Source: Pseudomonadota bacterium (lineage in GTDB: Bacteria; Pseudomonadota; Gammaproteobacteria; Burkholderiales; Gallionellaceae). Taken from it: a stretch of 64,000 bases of DNA. The notes beneath the pieces are model-generated. The model worked only from the letters and a program-made list of their open reading frames with translations. It did no database searches and was not told the DNA's origin. Positions 56,560 through 64,000 of this stretch are shown here, piece after piece. The DNA lies in NCBI GenBank assembly GCA_021821945.1, contig JAJZTF010000012.1:32500-96499 (forward strand), given 5' to 3'. Position 1 is the first letter of the stretch; each line of letters starts with the position of its first letter. Both the position numbers and the translations under genes were made by a program.

Positions 56560-56585
56560 ATGGCGACTCGTGTCGTCATTTTTTT
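56560..56585 (+). terminator. attenuator-like intrinsic terminator in the gltB leader
   Basis: Stem ATGGCGAC / GTCGTCAT (8 pairs, one G-U), loop TCGT, then seven T residues. It lies about 35 nt after the predicted gltB transcription start and 80 nt before the coding region. No forward-strand gene precedes it, so it can only end leader transcripts. A 9-bp direct repeat, GGCGTAGGC (56544-56552 and 56602-56610), flanks it. Confidence 0.65.
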
Positions 56586-56652
56586 GCTTTCATTCGGGCG
56601 CGGCGTAGGCGCAGGCAGGTGCTTGCGAATTGCGTGTCCGGAACTGATTTGA
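56560..56652 (+). CDS. possible 30-residue leader peptide upstream of gltB
   Basis: ATG to TGA encoding MATRVVIFLLSFGRGVGAGR and ten further residues. Its first codons form the 5' arm of the intrinsic terminator below, and its stop is 12 bases before the gltB GTG. The ribosome site is weak (AGG, 8 bases upstream). If translated, ribosomes would melt the terminator. It may also be chance in GC-rich sequence. Confidence 0.3.
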   Translation: MATRVVIFLLSFGRGVGAGRCLRIACPELI

Positions 56653-56664
56653 TTGAGGGATGCT

Positions 56665-59600
56665 GTGGTTAATTTGCCTGAGCAACAAGGTTTGTATGAT
56701 CCGCGCCAGGAGCGCGATGCATGTGGCGTGGGATTCGTTGCCCACATCAAGGGTAAGAAGAGCCATGACATGGTCAGTCAGGGGCTGCAGATACTGGAAA
56801 ACCTGACGCACCGCGGGGCGACGGGCGCCGATCCTCTTGCGGGCGACGGGGCGGGGATACTGTTGCAGATTCCCGATGGTTTTTTCCGCAAGCAGAATCT
56901 GGGCTGGCAGTTGCCCGAGGCGGGAAGCTATGGCGTGGGTATGCTGTTCTTGCCAAAGGATGCTGCGGCACGCGCGGCCTGCGAGACTCTGGTTGCAGAA
57001 ATGATCGCCGAAGAAGGCCAGAAGCTGCTTGGCTGGCGGGATGTTCCGGTGGACAGCAGCATACTCGGCGAGGGAGTGAGACTCGTGGAGCCTGTCATGC
57101 GGCAGGTATTCATCGGTCGCGGTGCGGGTTGCGCCGATGAAGATGCCTTCGAGCGCAAGCTGTTCGTGATCCGGAAGATCGCAGAGCATGCGGTGAGCAA
57201 CAGGCTGGGAAGCTGCGGCTTCTACATCTCTTCCATGTCGGCACGCACCATAGTCTACAAAGGCATGCTGCTGGCAGACCAGGTGGGGAAATATTATGCC
57301 GATCTTCGCGACGAGAACGTGGTCAGCGCGCTCGCACTCGTGCATCAGCGCTTTTCCACCAACACCTTCCCGACCTGGAATCTCGCCCATCCTTTCAGAA
57401 TGATCGCGCACAACGGGGAGATCAACACGGTGCGCGGCAACGTGAACTGGATGAAAGCCCGCCATGCCGCGATGTCGTCTAAATTGCTGGGCGAGGATCT
57501 GGAAAAGCTGTGGCCGCTGATCGTGGACGGGCAGTCCGACTCGGCATGCTTCGACAACGCGCTTGAATTGCTGGTAGCCGGCGGCTACTCGTTGCCTCAT
57601 GCGATGATGCTGCTGATCCCCGAGGCATGGGCCGGCAATCCGCTGATGGACGAGGAGCGCCGCGCATTTTACGAGTACCACGCTGCATTGATGGAGCCAT
57701 GGGATGGTCCTGCTGCAGTGGCCTTCACCGACGGGCGCATGATAGGCGCGACGCTGGACAGGAATGGCCTGCGCCCTGCGCGCTATCTGGTCACCGATGA
57801 CGATGTGGTGCTGCTGGCGTCCGAAATGGGCGTGCTCAACATCCCGCAGAACAAGGTGGTCAAGAAATGGCGTCTGCAGCCGGGCAAGATGTTCCTGATC
57901 GACATGATCGCAGGGCGCATCATAGATGACGCGGAGTTGAAGAAGAGCATCTCCACGGCCAAGCCATACCGCAAGTGGATAGAGGAGTCGCGCTATTTCC
58001 TGGGCGATCTTCCGCTGGTCGAAGGCAATCCCGGGCTCAATGCCTCTTTGCTCGATACGCAGCAGGCATTCGGCTATTCCCAGGAGGACATCAAGTTCAT
58101 CCTGACGCCGATGATCAATGCGGGCGAGGAGCCTACCGGCTCCATGGGGAACGATGCGGCGCTTGCGGTGCTTTCCAACAAGAGCCGTTCCTTCTACGAT
58201 TATTTCAAGCAGCTCTTTGCCCAGGTCACCAATCCTCCGATCGATCCGATACGCGAGGAGATCGTGATGTCGCTGACCTCTTTCATCGGCCCCAAGCCGA
58301 ATCTCCTGGGCGTGGATGAGACGCAGCCTTCGATGCGCCTGGAGGTGCATCAGCCTGTGCTCTCCAATGATGACATCGCCAGGCTGAAGGGCATAGATGG
58401 TCTGACCGGCGGGCGCTATCGCTCGCAGGTGCTCGACATGACTTATCCCGTGAGCATGGGTGCTGCGGGGTGCGAGGCTTCCATCAGGGCGCTCTGCGCG
58501 GCCGCGGACAAGGCGGTGGCCGGCGGCTACAACGTGCTGATCCTGTCCGACCGAGCGATGTCGGCCGATCGTGTGGCGATCCCCGCGCTGGTCGCCTGTT
58601 CGCGAGTGCACCAGCATCTCGTCAAGGAAGGGCTGCGCACAAGCACCGGACTCGTGGTCGATACGGGTTCCGCGCGGGAGGTTCATCACTTCGCGCTGCT
58701 TGCAGGCTATGGCGCAGAGGCGATATGCCCCTGGCTGGCATTCGAGACCATAGGGAATCTGTCCCCGGGTCTGGATCCCAAGGAAGCCAAAAAGCGCTTC
58801 ATCAAGGCGATCAACAAGGGCCTGATGAAGGTGATGTCCAAGATGGGAATATCCACCTACCAGTCCTATTGCGGGGCGCAGATTTTCGAGGCGATAGGCC
58901 TGAATTCCGCTTTCGTCGCCGAATATTTCACGGGCACCGCAACCCAGATAGAGGGCATAGGCCTGACCGAGGTGGCGCAGGAGGCGCTGCGCATGCACAG
59001 CGATGCATTCGGCAGCGATCCCGTGCTTGCGAATGCGCTCGATGCGGGCGGCGAATACGCTTATCGCGTGCGCGGCGAGGAGCACATGTGGACGCCGGAT
59101 TCCATTTCGAAGCTGCAGCTTGCCACGCGCACCAACAGCGCCTCGACATACAAGGAATACGCAAGGCTGATCAACGATCAGGGCAGGAAGCTGAAAACGC
59201 TGCGCGGGCTGTTCGAGATCAAACCCGCAGGTCCTGCAATACCGCTGGACGAGGTCGAGCCCGCGAAGGAAATCGTCAAGCGCTTCGCCACCGGCGCGAT
59301 GTCGCTGGGTTCGATCTCGACCGAGGCGCACAGCACGCTTGCGATCGCGATGAACCGCATCGGCGGAAAATCCAATACCGGCGAGGGCGGCGAGGATGCC
59401 GCGCGCTTTGGCGTGCTGAAGGGCGGAGAGATGCTCTCGGACATCGTCGGCAAGAACCGCATCGAGGCCGACCGCGAGCTGAAGGCCGGCGATTCGTTGC
59501 GTTCCAAGATCAAGCAGGTGGCATCCGGCAGGTTCGGCGTCACTGCGGAATACCTTGCCAGCGCGGATCAGATCCAGATCAAGATGGCACAGGGTGCGAA

Positions 59601-61305
59601 GCCGGGCGAAGGCGGCCAGCTTCCCGGACACAAGGTTTCCGAATACATCGCGAAGCTGAGATTCTCGGTTCCGGGCGTGGGGCTGATTTCCCCGCCGCCG
59701 CATCACGACATCTATTCGATCGAGGATCTGGCGCAGCTGATCCACGATCTCAAGAACGCGAATCCTTCCGCGTCGATTTCCGTCAAGCTGGTGTCTGAAG
59801 TGGGCGTGGGCACGGTTGCTGCAGGCGTATCCAAGGCCAAGGCCGACCACATCGTGGTATCGGGTTACGATGGCGGCACGGGCGCATCCCCCTTGTCTTC
59901 CATCAAGCACGCGGGAGCGCCATGGGAGCTTGGCCTTGCTGAGGCACAGCAGACGCTGGTGCTGAACCATCTGCGCGGTCGCGTTGCCCTGCAGGTCGAT
60001 GGCCAGCTCAAGACCGGGCGGGACGTGCTGATAGGCGCGCTGCTGGGTGCGGATGAATTCGGTTTTGCGACGGCGCCCCTGGTGGTCGAGGGCTGCATCA
60101 TGATGAGAAAGTGCCATCTCAACACCTGCCCTGTCGGCGTTGCAACCCAGGATCCTGTGCTGCGCCGCAAATTCACGGGCCAGCCGGAGCATGTGGTGAA
60201 TTACTTCTTCTTCGTTGCGGAAGAGCTGCGCGAATTGATGGCGGGCATGGGCATACGCAAGGTGGATGATCTGATCGGACGCAGCGACCTTCTTGAGATG
60301 AACCACGGGATCGCGCACTGGAAGTCGCAGGGACTGGATTTCTCAAGGGTGTTCCATCAGGTTGACGTGCCTGCAGGCATAGCGCGCCGCCATGCCGAGT
60401 CACAGGATCACGAGCTGGAGAAGGCGCTGGACAATACGCTGATCGCGAAGGCAAAAGTTGCGCTCGAGAACAGGACGCCTGTCGTCATCGAAAGCCAGAT
60501 CAGAAACGTAAACCGCACGGTCGGCACGATGCTCTCGCATGAGGTCGCAAAGCGTTATGGCCATGCAGGATTGCCTGCCGACACGATACAGGTGAAATTC
60601 ACCGGAACCGCCGGACAAAGCTTCGGCGCATTCCTTGCGAAGGGTATTTCTTTCGAGCTCAAGGGCGAAGGCAACGACTATGTCGGAAAGGGCCTGTGCG
60701 GCGGCCGCATCAGCATCAGGCCTCCTGAGGATGCAAAGCTGGTCGCGCACGAAAACATCATCGTCGGCAATACCGTGCTTTATGGCGCCACAACCGGCGA
60801 ATGCTATTTCAGCGGGGTCGCAGGCGAACGCTTCGCGGTCAGGAATTCCGGCGCGATCGCTGTCGTCGAGGGGGTCGGAGATCATGGCTGCGAATACATG
60901 ACCGGCGGCATGGTCATCGTGCTCGGTCAGACCGGGCGCAATTTTGCGGCGGGCATGTCGGGCGGCGTCGCATTCGTGCTGGATGAGACGGGTGACTTCA
61001 AGCAGCGCTGCAATCTTTCCATGGTCGAGCTCGAGCCGGTGGAAGCCGAGGTAGCGGGTCTCGACGTGACCGATGCACTGCCGGAGAGCCATGGAAGGGT
61101 GCATTTCAATCATCTCAACAAGGCCGACGAGCATGCGCTGCGCGAACATGTCGAGAAGCATCTGCTCTACACCGGAAGCGAGCGCGCTAGACTGATACTC
61201 GAGAACTGGCCTGAATATCTGCCGAAGTTCACCAAGGTGATGCCGACGGAATATCGCCGTGCCTTGCAGGAGCAGGCGGCGCAACAACAAAAGGATGCTG
61301 CATAA
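56665..61305 (+). CDS. gltB: glutamate synthase (NADPH), large chain
   Basis: Produces two glutamate from glutamine and 2-oxoglutarate. 1546 residues from the GTG at 56665, which has GAGGG 5 bases upstream; the track TTG at 56653 is less likely. The N-terminal glutaminase nucleophile is the Cys of [14 protein letters not shown]. The FMN/synthase domain has [13 protein letters not shown] and the 3Fe-4S ligands in [15 protein letters not shown]. The C-terminal GXGXG domain is present ([29 protein letters not shown]). Forms a complex with GltD. The overlap with gltD is TAATG. Confidence 0.97.
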   Translation: MVNLPEQQGLYDPRQERDACGVGFVAHIKGKKSHDMVSQGLQILENLTHRGATGADPLAGDGAGILLQIPDGFFRKQNLGWQLPEAGSYGVGMLFLPKDAAARAACETLVAEMIAEEGQKLLGWRDVPVDSSILGEGVRLVEPVMRQVFIGRGAGCADEDAFERKLFVIRKIAEHAVSNRLGSCGFYISSMSARTIVYKGMLLADQVGKYYADLRDENVVSALALVHQRFSTNTFPTWNLAHPFRMIAHNGEINTVRGNVNWMKARHAAMSSKLLGEDLEKLWPLIVDGQSDSACFDNALELLVAGGYSLPHAMMLLIPEAWAGNPLMDEERRAFYEYHAALMEPWDGPAAVAFTDGRMIGATLDRNGLRPARYLVTDDDVVLLASEMGVLNIPQNKVVKKWRLQPGKMFLIDMIAGRIIDDAELKKSISTAKPYRKWIEESRYFLGDLPLVEGNPGLNASLLDTQQAFGYSQEDIKFILTPMINAGEEPTGSMGNDAALAVLSNKSRSFYDYFKQLFAQVTNPPIDPIREEIVMSLTSFIGPKPNLLGVDETQPSMRLEVHQPVLSNDDIARLKGIDGLTGGRYRSQVLDMTYPVSMGAAGCEASIRALCAAADKAVAGGYNVLILSDRAMSADRVAIPALVACSRVHQHLVKEGLRTSTGLVVDTGSAREVHHFALLAGYGAEAICPWLAFETIGNLSPGLDPKEAKKRFIKAINKGLMKVMSKMGISTYQSYCGAQIFEAIGLNSAFVAEYFTGTATQIEGIGLTEVAQEALRMHSDAFGSDPVLANALDAGGEYAYRVRGEEHMWTPDSISKLQLATRTNSASTYKEYARLINDQGRKLKTLRGLFEIKPAGPAIPLDEVEPAKEIVKRFATGAMSLGSISTEAHSTLAIAMNRIGGKSNTGEGGEDAARFGVLKGGEMLSDIVGKNRIEADRELKAGDSLRSKIKQVASGRFGVTAEYLASADQIQIKMAQGAKPGEGGQLPGHKVSEYIAKLRFSVPGVGLISPPPHHDIYSIEDLAQLIHDLKNANPSASISVKLVSEVGVGTVAAGVSKAKADHIVVSGYDGGTGASPLSSIKHAGAPWELGLAEAQQTLVLNHLRGRVALQVDGQLKTGRDVLIGALLGADEFGFATAPLVVEGCIMMRKCHLNTCPVGVATQDPVLRRKFTGQPEHVVNYFFFVAEELRELMAGMGIRKVDDLIGRSDLLEMNHGIAHWKSQGLDFSRVFHQVDVPAGIARRHAESQDHELEKALDNTLIAKAKVALENRTPVVIESQIRNVNRTVGTMLSHEVAKRYGHAGLPADTIQVKFTGTAGQSFGAFLAKGISFELKGEGNDYVGKGLCGGRISIRPPEDAKLVAHENIIVGNTVLYGATTGECYFSGVAGERFAVRNSGAIAVVEGVGDHGCEYMTGGMVIVLGQTGRNFAAGMSGGVAFVLDETGDFKQRCNLSMVELEPVEAEVAGLDVTDALPESHGRVHFNHLNKADEHALREHVEKHLLYTGSERARLILENWPEYLPKFTKVMPTEYRRALQEQAAQQQKDAA

Positions 61306-62759
61306 TGGGTAAGCCTACTGGATTCATGGAATACAAGCGCCTGTCGGAGGCGAGTCTGCCGGTCGAGGAGCGCCTTGCAAACTACAAGGAATTCGTGCTG
61401 CATCTGACAGACGAGGAGGCCAAGGTGCAAGGCGCACGCTGCATGGACTGCGGCATTCCCTTCTGCACTTCCGGCTGCCCGATCAACAACATCATTCCCG
61501 ACTGGAACGACCTGGTCTACAAGGGAAAATGGCGCGAGGCGCTGGATGTACTGCATTCGACCAACAATTTTCCCGAATTCACCGGCCGTCTGTGCCCTGC
61601 GCCCTGTGAGGCGGCATGCACGTTGAACATCAACGACGATGCTGTCGGCATCAAGTCCATAGAGCATGCGATCGTGGACAAGGGATGGGAGCAGGGGTGG
61701 ATTGCGCCGCAGATCCCAACGGTCAAGACCGGGAAGAAGGTGGCCGTCGTGGGTTCTGGCCCCGCAGGCATGGCATGCGCCCAGCAGCTTGCTCGCGCGG
61801 GCCACAGCGTGACGCTGCTGGAAAAGAACGATCGCATCGGCGGGCTGATGCGTTACGGCATTCCCGATTTCAAGATGGAGAAGTCGCACATCGATCGCCG
61901 CATCGAACAGATGAAGGCGGAAGGCGTCGAATTCAGGACATCGGTGTTCGTGGGAAGCGAGTGCGAGACGAATGTCCTCAACCTGGCGACTGAAAATGTT
62001 TCACCCGAATCATTGCTTGCCCAGTACGATGCCGTCGTTCTTGCCGGCGGTGCCGAGACGCCGCGCGACCTCAAGGTGCCGGGGCGGGAGCTTGCCGGGA
62101 TATACAATGCGATGGAATTTCTGCCGCAGCAGAACCGCGTCGATGCGGGGGATGTCCTGCCCGAACAGATCAGGGCGACGGGCAAGCACGTGGTCGTGAT
62201 CGGCGGAGGCGACACGGGTTCCGATTGCGTGGGCACATCGAACCGTCAGGGCGCATTGTCGGTGACGCAGATAGAGCTGATGCCGCGCCCGCCCGAGCAG
62301 GAAAACAGGTTCCTGGTCTGGCCCAACTGGCCGATGAAGCTCAGGACATCGAGCTCGCATGAAGAGGGATGCAGCCGCGACTGGGCGATAGCAACCAAGT
62401 CATTCTCCGGAAGCAACGGCCGCGTCGAGAAACTCAACGCGGTTCGCGTCGAATGGGTGGACGGCAGGATGGTCGAAATTGCCGGCAGCGAGTTTGAGCT
62501 GAAGGCGGATCTGGTCTTTCTGGCGATGGGTTTCGTGAGCCCCATGCAGAAGATGCTCGATGCCTTCGGGATCGAAAAGGACGCCCGCGGAAACGCGAAG
62601 GCCGACACCGATTGCTACCGCACCAGCGTGGATCGGGTATTCGCTGCAGGCGACGTGCGCCGCGGCCAGTCGCTGATAGTCTGGGCGATACGTGAAGGGC
62701 GCCAGTGCGCCCGGGCGGTGGACGAGTTCCTGATGGGGTCGTCCGTATTGCCGCGTTGA
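61305..62759 (+). CDS. gltD: glutamate synthase, small chain
   Basis: Transfers electrons from NADPH through FAD and two 4Fe-4S clusters to GltB. 484 residues. The N-terminal cluster cysteines are visible in [17 protein letters not shown] and [12 protein letters not shown]. The FAD site is [19 protein letters not shown] and the NADPH site is [16 protein letters not shown]. The C-terminal FAD motif is [14 protein letters not shown]. The ATG overlaps the gltB stop. Confidence 0.97.
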   Translation: MGKPTGFMEYKRLSEASLPVEERLANYKEFVLHLTDEEAKVQGARCMDCGIPFCTSGCPINNIIPDWNDLVYKGKWREALDVLHSTNNFPEFTGRLCPAPCEAACTLNINDDAVGIKSIEHAIVDKGWEQGWIAPQIPTVKTGKKVAVVGSGPAGMACAQQLARAGHSVTLLEKNDRIGGLMRYGIPDFKMEKSHIDRRIEQMKAEGVEFRTSVFVGSECETNVLNLATENVSPESLLAQYDAVVLAGGAETPRDLKVPGRELAGIYNAMEFLPQQNRVDAGDVLPEQIRATGKHVVVIGGGDTGSDCVGTSNRQGALSVTQIELMPRPPEQENRFLVWPNWPMKLRTSSSHEEGCSRDWAIATKSFSGSNGRVEKLNAVRVEWVDGRMVEIAGSEFELKADLVFLAMGFVSPMQKMLDAFGIEKDARGNAKADTDCYRTSVDRVFAAGDVRRGQSLIVWAIREGRQCARAVDEFLMGSSVLPR

Positions 62760-62786
62760 TACGGCACACAAAACTTTGGGTCAGCC

Positions 62787-63851
62787 ATGAATTTCAAATT
62801 GAAGAATGATGCCTTTCTGCGCGCATTGCTGCGCCAGCCGACCGAATACACTCCCCTCTGGATGATGCGTCAGGCAGGGCGATTTTTGCCTGAATACAGG
62901 GAGACGCGCAAGCGCGCAGGCAGTTTTCTGGGGCTTTGCAAGAGCCCGGATTTTGCGACCGAAGTGACGATGCAGCCCCTGGATCGTTACCCGCTGGATG
63001 CGGCGATCTTGTTTTCCGACATATTGACCGTGCCGGATGCGATGGGGCTGGGCCTTTATTTTTCGGAAGGTGAAGGACCAAAATTCGAGCGCCCGTTGAG
63101 AGATGAGGCGTCCATCATGGCTTTGAAGGCGCCCGATGTGGAGCGTGATCTGAGATATGTGACCGATGCAGTCTCGCAGATCAGGAAGACGCTGGATGGC
63201 CGCGTTCCGCTGATCGGATTCTCGGGCAGCCCTTTCACGCTTTCCTGTTACATGGTCGAAGGCGGCAGCAGCGACGACTATGCGAGGGTCAAGACGCTGA
63301 TGTACAGCGAGCCCAGGCTAATGCATCGCATCCTAGAGGTGACGGCAGGGGCCGTGATCGCCTATCTGAATGCGCAGATAGAAGCGGGTGCGCAGGCCGT
63401 GATGATTTTTGACTCCTGGGGCGGGATGCTGTCCCATTCCGCCTATCATGAATTTTCGCTGCCCTACATGCAGCGCATCGTGGAAGGCCTGATCAAGGAA
63501 AAGGATGGGGTGCGCATCCCCAACATCGTTTTCACCAAGGGCGGCGGGCTGTGGATAGAGAGCATCGCGCACACGGGATGCGATGCGATCGGCCTCGACT
63601 GGACGATGGATATCGGGGTCGCGCGCCAGAAGGTGGGCAGCAAGGTTGCGCTTCAGGGAAATCTCGATCCCGCAGTGCTGTTCGCGCCACCCGATGCGAT
63701 ACGTGCGGAAGTGGAGAGGGTATTGAGCAGCTATGGTTTCGGCAGCGGACATGTGTTCAATCTCGGGCATGGCATTTCTCAGCACACCGATCCTGATCAT
63801 GTGGCGGCCATGGTTCAGGCGGTGCACGAGCTGAGCCGCAAGTATCACTGA
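62787..63851 (+). CDS. hemE: uroporphyrinogen decarboxylase
   Basis: Fifth step of haem synthesis from ALA, uroporphyrinogen III to coproporphyrinogen III. 354 residues. The signature [17 protein letters not shown] holds the active-site arginines, and [17 protein letters not shown] carries the catalytic Asp; the second signature is [17 protein letters not shown]. It follows gltD by 27 bp, so it may be in the same transcript. An rRNA promoter lies 45 bp downstream, with no terminator visible between. Confidence 0.97.
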   Translation: MNFKLKNDAFLRALLRQPTEYTPLWMMRQAGRFLPEYRETRKRAGSFLGLCKSPDFATEVTMQPLDRYPLDAAILFSDILTVPDAMGLGLYFSEGEGPKFERPLRDEASIMALKAPDVERDLRYVTDAVSQIRKTLDGRVPLIGFSGSPFTLSCYMVEGGSSDDYARVKTLMYSEPRLMHRILEVTAGAVIAYLNAQIEAGAQAVMIFDSWGGMLSHSAYHEFSLPYMQRIVEGLIKEKDGVRIPNIVFTKGGGLWIESIAHTGCDAIGLDWTMDIGVARQKVGSKVALQGNLDPAVLFAPPDAIRAEVERVLSSYGFGSGHVFNLGHGISQHTDPDHVAAMVQAVHELSRKYH

Positions 63852-63870
63852 GACATCTGCACGGTCGACA

Positions 63871-63924
63871 TTTTTTAAATTTATTTCAGAAATATGTTGA
63901 CGTTCGGGAATGAATGTCTATAAT
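63871..63924 (+). promoter_or_regulatory. rRNA operon promoter with UP element
   Basis: TTGACG (63897-63902), a 16-bp spacer and TATAAT (63919-63924), followed by the GC-rich discriminator GCGCACC typical of stringently controlled promoters. The 25 bases upstream of the -35 are nearly all A/T (TTTTTTAAATTTATTTC), which fits an UP element. Confidence 0.8.
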
Positions 63925-63930
63925 GCGCAC

Positions 63931-64000
63931 CTCTTTCGCCGGTGGGCGACGATCTTTAAAAATGAGCTAGATAATCGATGAGTGTAGGTGCTTGGTTTTT
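63931..64000 (+). promoter_or_regulatory. rRNA leader with boxB-like hairpin and boxA
   Basis: From the predicted start, a TCGCC-GGTG-GGCGA hairpin (63936-63949) precedes GATCTTTAAAAAT (63950-63962), which matches the boxA antitermination site TGCTCTTTAACA of rrn operons. The 16S gene itself should begin beyond the window. Confidence 0.75.

Noticed and set aside
56590-60318. 1242-codon reverse-strand ORF opposite gltB
   Set aside because: It lies antisense to a clear glutamate synthase, has a low-complexity His/Arg/Gln-rich translation with no domain, and is a shadow of GC-rich codon bias.

Overview
This is 64 kb of a GC-rich betaproteobacterial chromosome. Gene order and protein style (rlmE-ftsH-folP-glmM, kdsD-kdsC-lptCAB-rpoN-hpf-ptsN-hprK-rapZ, pilE-fimT-pilVWXY1, gltBD-hemE) suggest the Nitrosomonadales/Gallionellaceae side of the class, but the sequence alone does not fix a genus. 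I call 58 likely genes plus two possible small upstream ORFs. There is no insertion sequence, prophage, CRISPR array or tRNA gene. Coding density is very high and no gap without a gene exceeds about 230 bp.

Layout: 1-4.0 kb, end of aroB, a dGTPase-like gene and the K+ importer kup. 4.0-8.1 kb, a reverse-strand pair of a TorT-like periplasmic binding protein and a membrane diguanylate cyclase, then a PsiF-repeat protein and a cyclic-nucleotide-binding protein. 8.2-18.4 kb, carAB, greA, yhbY, rlmE, ftsH, folP, glmM. 18.4-22.3 kb, reverse-strand clpS-clpA-gluQ and a cold-shock gene. 22.4-30.9 kb, an AsmA protein, then a six-gene minor pilin/PilY1 operon behind a sigma54-like promoter. 30.9-33.3 kb, a DUF2721-like protein, mutY and an alcohol dehydrogenase. 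33.3-39.9 kb, a reverse-strand stress block with a second DnaK, a LonB/LonH-type protease and a DnaJ, preceded by a small cytochrome c and two small conserved proteins.

40-43.7 kb holds a Kef-type antiporter, a YefM-YoeB toxin-antitoxin pair and an unusual ADP-ribosylglycohydrolase-family gene. 43.8-51.2 kb is the lipopolysaccharide (Kdo synthesis and Lpt transport), sigma54 and nitrogen-PTS cluster, with almost every junction overlapping. 51.2-56.4 kb has a NusG-II/Gx-transporter pair, ubiX, katG, osmC and a YdcF-like gene. 56.5-63.9 kb is gltBD with an attenuator-like leader, then hemE. The window closes with the promoter and antitermination leader of an rRNA operon whose 16S gene lies beyond the edge.

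The most interesting points are the gltB leader (promoter, intrinsic terminator and a 30-codon ORF starting on the terminator stem), the DnaK2-Lon-DnaJ2 operon with a possible sigma32 promoter, calcium-loop motifs in three successive pilus-tip proteins, a gluQ gene with no ATG/GTG/TTG start that keeps its catalytic N-terminus, and an ADP-ribosylglycohydrolase homologue without the usual metal-binding aspartates.
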